Shown here piece after piece: positions 45,452 to 55,221 of a stretch of DNA of 64,000 nucleotides (its first letter is position 1; the number at the start of each line of letters is the position of its first letter). A program made the position numbers and the translations under genes. The notes under the pieces are model-generated. The model searched no databases. It saw only the letters and a program-made list of their open reading frames with translations, and was not told where the DNA came from. The stretch comes from Erythrobacter sp. JK5 (lineage in GTDB: Bacteria > Pseudomonadota > Alphaproteobacteria > Sphingomonadales > Sphingomonadaceae), in the NCBI RefSeq assembly GCF_018205975.1, contig NZ_CP073577.1, positions 744,001 through 808,000 of the forward strand. The letters run 5' to 3'.

Positions 45452-46393
45452 CTATTGCGCGTGGAACCGCGCCGACTGGCCAAGGCGCTGCTTCGACGTG
45501 TTGGTCGGCACCGCCACCGACACCGCCGGATCGTACTTAACGCCTGATGCGTCCTCCGGGACGTACAGTTCGACCATGGTCCGGCTGTATCCGCTCGCAT
45601 CGTAGCGCACCCAGTACCCGTCCGGATGGCGGCTCCACCGCTCGGACGGGACATTGGTGCGGCTGCCTTCGCCAAGCGGTGCCATCCCGGCCAGCACCGC
45701 CACCCGTTCAAGCTCACCATAGCTCGCACCGGTCGACAGCATGCGCCGCATGTCGGCTTCGGCGCGCAACACGGCGGCGACCGGTTGCGGCACCCCGCCG
45801 ACCAGCGATTGCACCTGGCGATTGGTCAGCACGTCGATCGCGTTGCGGTTGAGCGAGGCCAGCTGACGGCTGGTGAGCAAACGCGTTGCCGCCAGCTTGG
45901 CGCGGCTGTTCAGATCCTCGAACTTGGCACGGGCTATGATCGCCCACAGCAGCACCTGGATATCGCGCTGGTCGATATCGGGATGATCGACCGAGTTGCG
46001 CAGGATCGCCTCGACCGCCTTTTCCTGCGATCCCATGAGCGGGGCGTAAAGGTAGGCATCGCCGCTGGTCGGGCCATAGGTGCCCGCCTTGAGGCAATAG
46101 CTCTGCGCGGTCATCGTGTAATATCCGGGAGCGAGGACGAAGCGGTTGCTGTCGTCGAGCGGCAGGTTGGACATCGCGTTGGCGGGGCCGGGATCGAACC
46201 CGTCGCGGTTGGGGTCTTCGTAAACCGCATCCTGAATGCTGGTCGAAACCGGCGGCTTGCCCTTCATCAGATCGGGCAGCTTGAGCTCGGGCGCGAGCTC
46301 GCGCACCAGGCCGCGCAACTGCGCGTGCGATTGCGGTGCGAACGACAGGCTCAGCCCGATAGCGACCAGCGCAGTCATTACGTAACGAAACAT
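45452..46393 (-). CDS. Exported protein of unknown function
   Basis: A 313-residue protein, start ATG 46393 with GGGGGGAATGCG upstream. Residues 1-25 are a signal peptide (ending PQSHAQL). The reading frame runs far upstream, antisense to ligA, but the signal peptide and the G-rich ribosome-binding region fix the start. The mature part has YTMTAQSYCLKAGTYGPTSG, a helical middle, and a C-terminal stretch with WSRHPDGYWVRYDASGYSRT. I do not recognise the family. Position between an acetyltransferase and ligA gives no clue. Probably periplasmic. Confidence 0.75.
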   Translation of the reverse strand: MFRYVMTALVAIGLSLSFAPQSHAQLRGLVRELAPELKLPDLMKGKPPVSTSIQDAVYEDPNRDGFDPGPANAMSNLPLDDSNRFVLAPGYYTMTAQSYCLKAGTYGPTSGDAYLYAPLMGSQEKAVEAILRNSVDHPDIDQRDIQVLLWAIIARAKFEDLNSRAKLAATRLLTSRQLASLNRNAIDVLTNRQVQSLVGGVPQPVAAVLRAEADMRRMLSTGASYGELERVAVLAGMAPLGEGSRTNVPSERWSRHPDGYWVRYDASGYSRTMVELYVPEDASGVKYDPAVSVAVPTNTSKQRLGQSARFHAQ

Positions 46394-46483
46394 CGCATTC
46401 CCCCCAGAACCGGTCTTTCCCATACCGCCCGGCGCGATAGCCGATTCGCGCACGCGTCGATTGTTCAATCGCGACACTCTTGA

Positions 46484-48586
<2,103 letters not shown>

Positions 48587-48594
48587 GAGGGGTC

Positions 48595-49407
48595 ATGCGG
48601 CTTTTGCTGATGGCGTGCGGATTGCTGTTGGTGGCGGCCTGTAACGCGCAGCCGGCCGAGACACCCACGCAGCCGGAACCTCCACGATTCGAAGTCGTCT
48701 CTGCGGACCCGGTCGAGCATGGTGAACGGCTTTCGGCTGTGCTCGGATGCACCGGCTGTCACACCCCTGGCCTCACCGGTGAAGACTGGAGCGAGCCCGA
48801 ACTCGGGGTGCTCTGGACCGCCAACCTGACCCGAAGCGCCGCGGCATACTCGCACGATGAACTTGCAGCGATGATCACCGAGGGCAGACGCCCCGATCGC
48901 GCGCTTATCGATATGCCCTCGGCGCTGTTCACCGAAATGCATCCGGCGGATATCGATGCCCTGGTCACCTATTTGAAATCGCTGAACCCCAAGGGTGCCG
49001 TTCAACCCGCTCCGACCATCGGGCCGCAGCTGGCGAAACAGATCGCGACGGGTGAATTCAAGGACTCGGTCCAGCAAGTCGCCGAAATGCGCGGACAATT
49101 CCCGCCCGATATGGGGTCAGCGCATGACTATGGTCGCTTCATCGTGCGCGCGACCTGCGTCGAGTGCCACGGCATGGACCTGCGGGGCGGCAAACAAATG
49201 GCAGGTGCGATGCCGGTCGATCTGCGAGTCATGAAGCTCTACTCGGCGGAAGAATTCTCAACCCTGCTCCAGACCGGCAAGGCTCTGGGTGACCGCGAAC
49301 TGGAGCTGATGAGCGCGGTGGCGCGCCGGCGTTACGCGCGGTTTACCGAAGCCGAGCGCGAGGCGGTTTTCGGATATCTGACCGAAGTGGCTAGGCGCGA
49401 ACCGTGA
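48595..49407 (+). CDS. Dihaem cytochrome c lipoprotein
   Basis: A 270-residue protein. ATG 48595 follows AGGAGGGG. A lipoprotein signal (lipobox LVAAC, Cys near residue 16) precedes two class I cytochrome c domains with haem-binding motifs CTGCH and CVECH. Likely Met ligands lie in ALIDMPSALFTEMHP and KQMAGAMPVDLR. It would carry electrons at the periplasmic side of a membrane; the partner is not evident. The stop overlaps the GTG of the CinA-like gene. Confidence 0.9.
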   Translation: MRLLLMACGLLLVAACNAQPAETPTQPEPPRFEVVSADPVEHGERLSAVLGCTGCHTPGLTGEDWSEPELGVLWTANLTRSAAAYSHDELAAMITEGRRPDRALIDMPSALFTEMHPADIDALVTYLKSLNPKGAVQPAPTIGPQLAKQIATGEFKDSVQQVAEMRGQFPPDMGSAHDYGRFIVRATCVECHGMDLRGGKQMAGAMPVDLRVMKLYSAEEFSTLLQTGKALGDRELELMSAVARRRYARFTEAEREAVFGYLTEVARREP

Positions 49408-49904
49408 TCCTCAACGATCTCCACCCCCAGGCGCTGCGCATCGCGGCGGCTCTGCGCGCTCGGGGCGATACAATCGCTGTCGCCGACGGCGCGACCGGGG
49501 GCCTGATCGCGGCGGGCCTGCTCACGGTGCCCGGGGCGCTCGATTTCTTCGTCGGGGGCGGGGTGGTCTATTCGTTGCGGGCGCGCGACGTGCTGTTCTA
49601 TCTGCCGCGCGAGGCCTATCGCGGGATGCGCGGGGCGAGCGAGGATTACGCTTTGCTCCAGGCGCGCGCGATCCGAGACAATTTCGGTGCGGAATGGGGC
49701 ATCGCCGAAAGTGGCTCGGTCGGCGGTTCGACTCACCCCTCGGGCGCGCCGGCGGGGCGAAGCGTCGCGGCGGTCGTCGGACCGGAAGGGTTCGAACAGA
49801 CCGCTCTGCTGGAGACTTCCCGCGAAGATCGTATCGCCAATATGGAGGCGTTCACTCGCAACGCCTTTGCACTGCTCGAAAGCGCCGTGAGGGTTGGCGT
49901 TTAA
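49404..49904 (+). CDS. CinA-family protein lacking key catalytic residues
   Basis: A 166-residue CinA/PncC-type protein, GTG start overlapping the previous stop. The usual AESCTGG motif reads ADGATGGLIAAGLLTVPGA here, so the catalytic Ser is absent, and the later YSNxxK motif reads YSLRAR, without the Lys. FVGGGVVYS and GIAESGSVGGSTHPSG otherwise fit the family. PncC members hydrolyse nicotinamide mononucleotide to nicotinate mononucleotide; this one is probably inactive or has another role. No COG1058 domain is attached, which is normal for PncC. Confidence 0.82.
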   Translation: MILNDLHPQALRIAAALRARGDTIAVADGATGGLIAAGLLTVPGALDFFVGGGVVYSLRARDVLFYLPREAYRGMRGASEDYALLQARAIRDNFGAEWGIAESGSVGGSTHPSGAPAGRSVAAVVGPEGFEQTALLETSREDRIANMEAFTRNAFALLESAVRVGV

Positions 49905-50572
49905 TCGTTGGGCATCAGGTAGATCTCGCGCACCGCTGACGTTTCGGGCTGGCCCAGCGCGAAGATCACGGCATTCGCGACATCTTCGGGCTGGATCTTG
50001 GTGGGCTTGGGCTCGTCGAAGAAGTCGGTGTTGACCATGCCCGGCGCGATCACCGTCGCGCGGCCACCCCATTCGCGCATTTCCTCGGCCAGGTTCTCGC
50101 CGAAGCCGTGTACGAAATGCTTGGTCGCCGAATAGACCGAGCCCTTGAACGTGTCGCGGCCCGCTTTCGAACCGGTGACGACGAACTGGCCCCTGGTCTT
50201 CTTCAGGTGCGGGATCGCGGCATGCGCGGCGTAGAGCACGGCCATGATATTGACCTCGATCATGCCGCGCCATTCCTCGGGATCGCCACCTTCGACGCCG
50301 GGCTTTTCGACGCCCGTACCGGCATTGGCGAACACGCCATCGATGCTCCCGAAGCGATCGGCGGTCTGCTGCAGGGCGTCGCGTATGTCATCGAGACGGG
50401 TCACATCGCAGGTGATCGCGATAACGCCGTCGCCGATTTCGCCCGCAAGCGCTTCGATCTTGTCGGTCGAGCGAGCGAGCAGGGCGACGTTCCAGCCGGC
50501 GCTGGCGGCGGCCTTTGCGGTCGCGGCCCCGATTCCCGACGACGCGCCGGTGATAAGGAGGGTCTTGGCCAT
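49901..50572 (-). CDS. SDR-family NAD(P)-dependent oxidoreductase
   Basis: A 223-residue short-chain dehydrogenase starting at ATG 50572 (MAKTLLITGASSGIGAAT). It has the TGxxxGIG motif, the NAG element (VFANAGTGVEKPG) and the catalytic VTGSKAGRDTF and YSATKHFVHGFG. The Arg after the second strand (LLARSTDK) favours NADP. The substrate is unknown. It is convergent with the CinA-like gene, overlapping by 4 bases. Confidence 0.9.
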   Translation of the reverse strand: MAKTLLITGASSGIGAATAKAAASAGWNVALLARSTDKIEALAGEIGDGVIAITCDVTRLDDIRDALQQTADRFGSIDGVFANAGTGVEKPGVEGGDPEEWRGMIEVNIMAVLYAAHAAIPHLKKTRGQFVVTGSKAGRDTFKGSVYSATKHFVHGFGENLAEEMREWGGRATVIAPGMVNTDFFDEPKPTKIQPEDVANAVIFALGQPETSAVREIYLMPND

Positions 50573-50715
50573 GATGATTTCCTTCGCATGGATGTGCGTT
50601 CGCCAATCCAATGGTCCAGCAAGTGGCGCGGTTCCGAATTATTCTCGCGCGCCGCTGCAGTCGTCCGCTACCGGTCGGTTCGTCATCCGGGCGAGCGGCG
50701 CGCGGCTTTCGCGTT

Positions 50716-51393
50716 CTAGCTGCCGGGCAGGTCGGGCACCCATTTCATCACCCCGCCGGGCATCGGGGTCCACCACCCGGTCCTGATGCCCGCCGCCGCC
50801 AGCCGGTCGCTGGTCCATTGATTGCAGGTCTTGCCGATATGGTAGGTGCCGCGCGCATCGTAGAACACGTCGTGGCGGTCATAACCGGGGTAGGTCTTGC
50901 GTCCAGGAGGCGGCACGATGTCCCCGGCAATCAGGCGCGCCAGTTCGCGATACTCGGCGGGCCGGATGCGCAGTTCCCGGAAACCCTCGGCTGGTGCAGG
51001 GCGGACGTAGTAGGCGGCGTGGATCAGACCGTCGCCCCCACCCAGCGCGCCGATGGCGATCACCGGATTGAAATCGGCCCAGGTCGGGGTTTCGAGGAAA
51101 AAGCCGCGCTCGCCCCAGCTGACCCCGACGTGGGTATAGTCGCGGCCCGGATTGGCGATATCCTCGACCGGGAAATAGGCGCGCCAGTCCACCGCATCGG
51201 TCACGATCGGCATGATGATCTCGGTGTGGATCGCGTTGGTGCCGATCAGGATCGTGACGGTGCCTTCGGCGTCGACCGCGGGTTCCTGCCAGTCGCCGTT
51301 GCGCGGAATGCTCGATCCGATCCAGGCGGCAAGCGCGAAGCCGAGGATCGCGCTCAGGAGGGCGGTTGCGGCCCAGCGGACCGCGGTGCGCAT
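50716..51393 (-). CDS. DUF2459/TIGR02117-family membrane-anchored protein
   Basis: A 225-residue protein starting at ATG 51393. An N-terminal helix (about 5-25) anchors it. The TIGR02117/DUF2459 hallmark is TNAIHTEIIMPIVTDAVDWR, followed by VGVSWGERGFFLETPTWAD and the C-terminal GKTCNQWTSDRLAAAGI. The conserved His and the Cys-Asn pair suggest a hydrolase-like papain fold, but function is unproven in the family. It follows prmA by one base on the same strand, so the genes are likely co-transcribed. Confidence 0.84.
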   Translation of the reverse strand: MRTAVRWAATALLSAILGFALAAWIGSSIPRNGDWQEPAVDAEGTVTILIGTNAIHTEIIMPIVTDAVDWRAYFPVEDIANPGRDYTHVGVSWGERGFFLETPTWADFNPVIAIGALGGGDGLIHAAYYVRPAPAEGFRELRIRPAEYRELARLIAGDIVPPPGRKTYPGYDRHDVFYDARGTYHIGKTCNQWTSDRLAAAGIRTGWWTPMPGGVMKWVPDLPGS

Positions 51394-51394
51394 C

Positions 51395-52309
51395 CTAGCG
51401 CCCACGGCGACGGCGCCTGAGCCACAGTACCGACCAGTCATCGTTCTGGATGCGCGAGACGAAGCGAAAGCCGGCGCGGCGATAGGCGCGGCGGACATCC
51501 GCCTCCTGCTGCTCCGCGAGCAATCCCGACAGCACGATATTGCCGCCCGGATGCACCGCCGCTGCAAAGTCGCGCGCCATCTCGATCAGCGGCCCGGCGA
51601 GGATGTTGGCGATCAGCAGATCGTAGGGGCCGCGCATTTCGAGCAGCGGGTCGGCCATCCCGTCGGCAATCGTCATCACGAGCGCGCCCGGCTGCGGACC
51701 GAGCGCGACGCGGTTGAGCGCCGCGTTCTCCTCCACGACCGGAGCGCACACCGGGTCGATGTCCGATGCCGTCACGCGCGCGCGCGGCCACAGGGACAGC
51801 GCTGCGAAGCCGAGCAACCCGGTGCCTGTCCCGATATCCGCGATATCGCGCGCGAGCGCGCCGGTCCGCTTGAGCCTGCCCAGCATCTCGAGGCATCCGG
51901 CGGTGGTCTGATGCTGCCCGGTGCCGAATGCCTGCGCGGCGGGAATCAGGAAGTTGATGGCCTGCGGATCGGGCTCGAAGCCGGGCGTGCGCACACAGAA
52001 CGGTCCCGCGCGGATCGGCTGCGCGCCCTGCTGGCTGAGCTCGACCCAGTCGGCCGAGGGCAGTTCCGCGCATTCGAAGGTGGGCGCGGACTTGCCGAAC
52101 AGGCCGGACAGGGCATCGGTCTGCGCCGCGCCGGGCTCGCGCGGATACCACGCCTCCAGCACCCATTCCTCGGGCCGGTCCTCGGACAGTTCGCGCCCCG
52201 CGATCACCAGTTCGGGTTCCCAGTCCTCGATCTCGTCATGCGCGAGCAGTGCGGCCTGGACGACCTTCTTGGGCGCGTGGGCGGTGAGCTTCCAGCTGAT
52301 CTCGGTCAT
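51395..52309 (-). CDS. prmA: Ribosomal protein L11 methyltransferase
   Basis: A 304-residue PrmA. Start ATG 52309 overlaps the beta-lactamase stop by 4 bases. The N-terminal substrate-recognition part (MTEISWKLTAHAPKKVVQAA) leads to FGTGQHQTTAGCLEMLGRL, the SAM-binding DIGTGTGLLGFAALSLWP, the DIDPVCAPVVEENAALN acidic loop and the catalytic-region ANILAGPLIEMARDF. The enzyme trimethylates L11. A tail of arginines (RRRRRGR) closes the protein. Confidence 0.94.
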   Translation of the reverse strand: MTEISWKLTAHAPKKVVQAALLAHDEIEDWEPELVIAGRELSEDRPEEWVLEAWYPREPGAAQTDALSGLFGKSAPTFECAELPSADWVELSQQGAQPIRAGPFCVRTPGFEPDPQAINFLIPAAQAFGTGQHQTTAGCLEMLGRLKRTGALARDIADIGTGTGLLGFAALSLWPRARVTASDIDPVCAPVVEENAALNRVALGPQPGALVMTIADGMADPLLEMRGPYDLLIANILAGPLIEMARDFAAAVHPGGNIVLSGLLAEQQEADVRRAYRRAGFRFVSRIQNDDWSVLWLRRRRRGR

Positions 52310-53277
52310 TCCCCGGCTTCCGTTGCGAGGCGTTCGTCGAGCGCGCTGGTCTTGCTGTCGGCATATTCGGCGCAGGTCATCCCGCCCTCGAACGTGCCGG
52401 TGGCGGCGCGTTCGATCATCCTGCTGTGCGAGGGGTGGGGGGTGAGCAGGATGTCGCACTTCAACTCGCGCAGGCGGGCGATCCCCGCGCGGTATGCGGC
52501 GACATACCCGGGGTGGTCGGAGAATCTGTAACCGTCGCTGCTGATCGGCGAGAGGCTGTCGGCGTAGACGATCCAGCGGCATTCCTCGTTCTCGCATTCG
52601 CGCCATTGCCAGCTGAGCGCACCGGGAGAATGGCCCGGCGTGAAGACGGGAAAGAGCTTCTTCGGTCCGATCACGTCGGCCAGTTCGGGGTCAACCACGA
52701 CGATCAGCGAGGCGGTGGGGCGAAATGGCGGATGGTGCGAACCTGCCTGCGGATCATCGGCGGAAGGCAATCCCGAGTGCAGGACATTCGCCGCCTCCTT
52801 CGAGGAAACGATAATCGCGTCGCTCGCTTCCTCGATACGCGCGATACCACCCATGTGATCGAAATGTTCGTGACTGATTGTGAGCGTTGCGATTTCGTTC
52901 GCCGCGATACCGAGCGATGCGATGTTCGCGAGCACGACCTTGGCACCTTCATCCGTGCCCATGTCGATCAGCGTGTGGCCCTTGGAGTCGGTATCCAGGA
53001 TCAATATGGCCGCGATCCCGCAGGTCCCGACGTAATACGTGCCGCCGTATATGCGGAAGGGCGGGGCGGGTTTGTCCCAATCATCCCAATCCTCGCACGC
53101 CGAGGCGAAGCGGACGATGTCGCTCGAAAGCGTATCGGTCGGTGCAGACGGCGTCTGCAGAGTTTGCGAAGGATAGGAACAGGAAGCGAGCGAAAGAGCG
53201 AGAACGCAAGCGCCAAGACTCCTGCCGCTGTCATTCCCGCGAAGGCGGGAATCCAGCTTGTTCTCAAACCAGATCAA
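52306..53277 (-). CDS. Subclass B3 metallo-beta-lactamase-like lipoprotein
   Basis: A 323-residue B3 enzyme. The zinc ligands are His136, His138, Asp140, His141 in SHEHFDHMGG, His216 in TPGHSPGALSW and His281 in LTPHPSH. WDKPAPPFRIYGGTYYVGTC is the B3 N-terminal block. B3 enzymes hydrolyse beta-lactams in the periplasm, and Erythrobacter species are known to carry them. The N-terminus is odd: the only in-frame start is TTG 53277, within the 3' end of the GIY-YIG gene, and residues KLDSRLRGND come from an inverted-repeat copy. A lipobox-like LASC follows. The stop overlaps prmA by 4 bases. Confidence 0.9.
   Translation of the reverse strand: MIWFENKLDSRLRGNDSGRSLGACVLALSLASCSYPSQTLQTPSAPTDTLSSDIVRFASACEDWDDWDKPAPPFRIYGGTYYVGTCGIAAILILDTDSKGHTLIDMGTDEGAKVVLANIASLGIAANEIATLTISHEHFDHMGGIARIEEASDAIIVSSKEAANVLHSGLPSADDPQAGSHHPPFRPTASLIVVVDPELADVIGPKKLFPVFTPGHSPGALSWQWRECENEECRWIVYADSLSPISSDGYRFSDHPGYVAAYRAGIARLRELKCDILLTPHPSHSRMIERAATGTFEGGMTCAEYADSKTSALDERLATEAGE
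53231..53259 (+). repeat. Inverted repeat copy 1 next to the GIY-YIG gene
   Basis: A 29-base element with an internal stem (TTCCCGC-GAAG-GCGGGAA) followed by TCCAGCTT. Its reverse complement matches copy 2 (53567-53595) in 28 of 29 positions. It lies 4 bases from the GIY-YIG stop and inside the beta-lactamase reading frame. This repeat type, translated as VIPAKAGIQ or SRLRGND, is widespread in proteobacterial genomes. Confidence 0.85.
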
Positions 53278-53554
53278 TGAAGCGATCCTCCCAGTTTGGA
53301 TTTTGCTCCTCGATCAGCCTGATTTTCCACTCGCGGTTCCATTTCTTCAATCGCTTCTCACGAATGATTGCGTCTGCGATAGCCTCGTACTGCTCAACAT
53401 ACACAAGCTTGGCGCAGCCGTATCGGGCCGTGAATCCTGAACCTTCGCTATTGCGATGTTGCATTGCCCGATGCGGCAATGACGAGGTGACGCCGATATA
53501 TATCGTGCCGCGATAGCGATTGGCCATTATGTAGACCCATCCGCCTTTTGTCAT
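53264..53554 (-). CDS. Small GIY-YIG nuclease
   Basis: A 96-residue single-domain GIY-YIG protein (YhbQ/COG2827 type). WVYIMANRYRGTIYIGVTSS holds the two motif strands (VYI and YIG), HRAMQHRNSEGSGFTARYGC holds the catalytic Arg and His, and YEAIADAIIREKRLKKWNRE the Glu helix with the conserved KKWNR. It is cytoplasmic. The family is found as short stand-alone nucleases without proven function. It is enclosed by inverted copies of a 29-base repeat, 4 bases after its stop and 12 bases before its start, giving a 365-base unit. Start ATG 53554. Confidence 0.93.
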   Translation of the reverse strand: MTKGGWVYIMANRYRGTIYIGVTSSLPHRAMQHRNSEGSGFTARYGCAKLVYVEQYEAIADAIIREKRLKKWNREWKIRLIEEQNPNWEDRFIDLV

Positions 53555-53566
53555 TGGGCCTGACAG

Positions 53567-53595
53567 AAGCTGGATTCCCGCCTGCGCGGGAATGA
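53567..53595 (-). repeat. Inverted repeat copy 2 next to the GIY-YIG gene
   Basis: The reverse complement of copy 1 with a single difference (28 of 29). It lies 12 bases upstream of the GIY-YIG start codon, between that gene and the downstream end of the SDR gene at 53609. The element may hold promoter or ribosome-site function for the nuclease gene; this was not evident. Confidence 0.85.
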
Positions 53596-53608
53596 CGAAG
53601 ATTCAACA

Positions 53609-54334
53609 TCACCGAACATAGCTCGCTCCGTTGGCGTCGATCACCGCGCCGGTCATGCTGGGCGGAGCGTCGAGCGCGCAGAAGGCGATGATGCGCGCAA
53701 TCTCTTCGGGTTGGGCAACGCGGCCCAGCGGGATATCGGCGAGCAGGCCCGCGCCGCCGCGGCTTTCGAGATAGTCGTCTGCCATCGCGGTGTCGGTGAA
53801 GCCCGGCGCGATCGCATAGCTCAGGATGCCGTCGCCGGCATAGGCGCGCGCAATGGTCTTGTGCATCGCCACCATTCCTCCCTTGGCGGCGGCGTAGTGC
53901 CAGTGCGCCGGGCTGTCGCCGCGATAGGCTGCGCGGCTGGCGACATGGACCAGTCGTCCGCGTACGCCATCATCGTCCGCGCGCCCGGCGAGCCAGTGCC
54001 GCACCGCGAAGCGGCTCAGTTGCGCGGCGGCGGTGAGGTTGATGCGCAGCGTGTCCTCCCACCCATCGAGCCACGCGATGTCGGAGGCATTGAGCGGGTT
54101 GGCCGCTAACAGTCCGGCATTGTTCACCACCGCGTCGATCCGCCCGCCGCTGCGATCGAGCGCCTCTTCCCACAGGAGTTGCGCGGCGATGGGGTCGGTG
54201 AAGTCGGCGGCGATGCGATCGCCGTCGCCCGGCTGGCTCTGGTGCCCGATCACGGTCACGCCGCGTTGTTCGAGCGCTTGCGCCGCCGCTGCGCCGATCC
54301 CCCGGCTCGATCCCGTGACCAGAATGAATCTCAT
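53609..54334 (-). CDS. SDR-family oxidoreductase
   Basis: A 241-residue short-chain dehydrogenase starting at ATG 54334 (MRFILVTGSSRGIGAAA). NNAGLLAANPLNASDIAW, the catalytic HVASRAAYRGDSPAHWHYAA then KGGMVAMHKT, and APGFTDTAMADDYLESRGGA are all normal for the family. The sequence GHQSQ after the second strand suggests neither acidic nor strongly basic coenzyme preference. Substrate unknown. It is divergent from sdhC, with starts 109 bases apart. Confidence 0.9.
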   Translation of the reverse strand: MRFILVTGSSRGIGAAAAQALEQRGVTVIGHQSQPGDGDRIAADFTDPIAAQLLWEEALDRSGGRIDAVVNNAGLLAANPLNASDIAWLDGWEDTLRINLTAAAQLSRFAVRHWLAGRADDDGVRGRLVHVASRAAYRGDSPAHWHYAAAKGGMVAMHKTIARAYAGDGILSYAIAPGFTDTAMADDYLESRGGAGLLADIPLGRVAQPEEIARIIAFCALDAPPSMTGAVIDANGASYVR

Positions 54335-54442
54335 GCAAGACCCTATCCGAAACTTTGCAACCAGAGTCGAGCGCTCGCGGCTTGCCTCGTGCGCGCGGTT
54401 CGCTAAGTGAGACGGGCAAATGCACGTTCGATCGGGATTATC

Positions 54443-54835
54443 ATGAGCCAGAGACCGCTTTCGCCGCACCTCCAGATATGGCGCTGGGGGCCGCACATGT
54501 TCGTATCGATCCTGCACCGGGTGACCGGCGACGGGATGGCGCTGGTGGGACTGGCGGTGCTGGTGTGGTGGCTCGGCGCGCTGGCGAGCGGGCCGGATGC
54601 CTACACCGCGTTTGCCAACACCGCGACGTCGCCGTTCGGCTATGTCGTGCTGATCGGTCTGAGCTGGGCATTCTTCACCCACATGATGAGCGGCCTGCGG
54701 CACTTCGTGCTCGATATCGGCGCGGGCTACGAACTCGCGGGCAACCGGGTCTGGTCGATCCTTTCGCCGATCGTCGCGATCGTCGCCACGGTGTGTTTCT
54801 GGGCCGTGATCCTTGCCAAGCAGGGGGTGCTCTGA
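54443..54835 (+). CDS. sdhC: Succinate dehydrogenase cytochrome b556 subunit
   Basis: A 130-residue membrane subunit from ATG 54443 ([16 protein letters not shown]). [10 protein letters not shown] and [13 protein letters not shown] are the signature start, and [17 protein letters not shown] holds the haem-ligand His region. Three hydrophobic helices are visible. It anchors SdhAB in the inner membrane and helps bind quinone and haem b. The stop overlaps the sdhD ATG by one base. First gene of the sdhCDA run. Confidence 0.95.
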   Translation: MSQRPLSPHLQIWRWGPHMFVSILHRVTGDGMALVGLAVLVWWLGALASGPDAYTAFANTATSPFGYVVLIGLSWAFFTHMMSGLRHFVLDIGAGYELAGNRVWSILSPIVAIVATVCFWAVILAKQGVL

Positions 54836-55221
54836 TGGGCAACGGCACATCCATCGGCAAGGTGCGCGGGCTCGGCTCGGCGCACGAGGGCGCGCATCAC
54901 TGGCTGGTGCAGCGCTTCACCGCGATCGGCAATCTGGTGCTGATGAGCTGGCTGCTGGTCAGCTTCCTGATGCTCAGCGATCTCAGCTACGGCACGGTCA
55001 CCACCTGGATCGCGCGGCCGATTCCGGCGACCGCGATGATGCTGCTGGTGATCAGCCTGTTCTGGCACGCCCGCATGGGCCTGCAGGTGCTGATCGAGGA
55101 CTACGTCCACGACAGCGGCACGAAATTCGCAGCGCTCGCAGCGCTCAACCTGGCAGTTATCGGCGGCGGCGCCTTCGCGATCTTCAGCGTCGTGCGCCTC
55201 GCCCTTGGAGTATCAGCGTAA
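54835..55221 (+). CDS. sdhD: Succinate dehydrogenase membrane anchor subunit
   Basis: A 128-residue protein with three membrane helices. [20 protein letters not shown] is typical of alphaproteobacterial SdhD, and [19 protein letters not shown] carries the haem-ligand His and quinone-site residues. It shares one base with both neighbours (sdhC stop and sdhA start), so the three genes are co-translated. It pairs with SdhC as the membrane domain of complex II. Confidence 0.94.
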   Translation: MGNGTSIGKVRGLGSAHEGAHHWLVQRFTAIGNLVLMSWLLVSFLMLSDLSYGTVTTWIARPIPATAMMLLVISLFWHARMGLQVLIEDYVHDSGTKFAALAALNLAVIGGGAFAIFSVVRLALGVSA

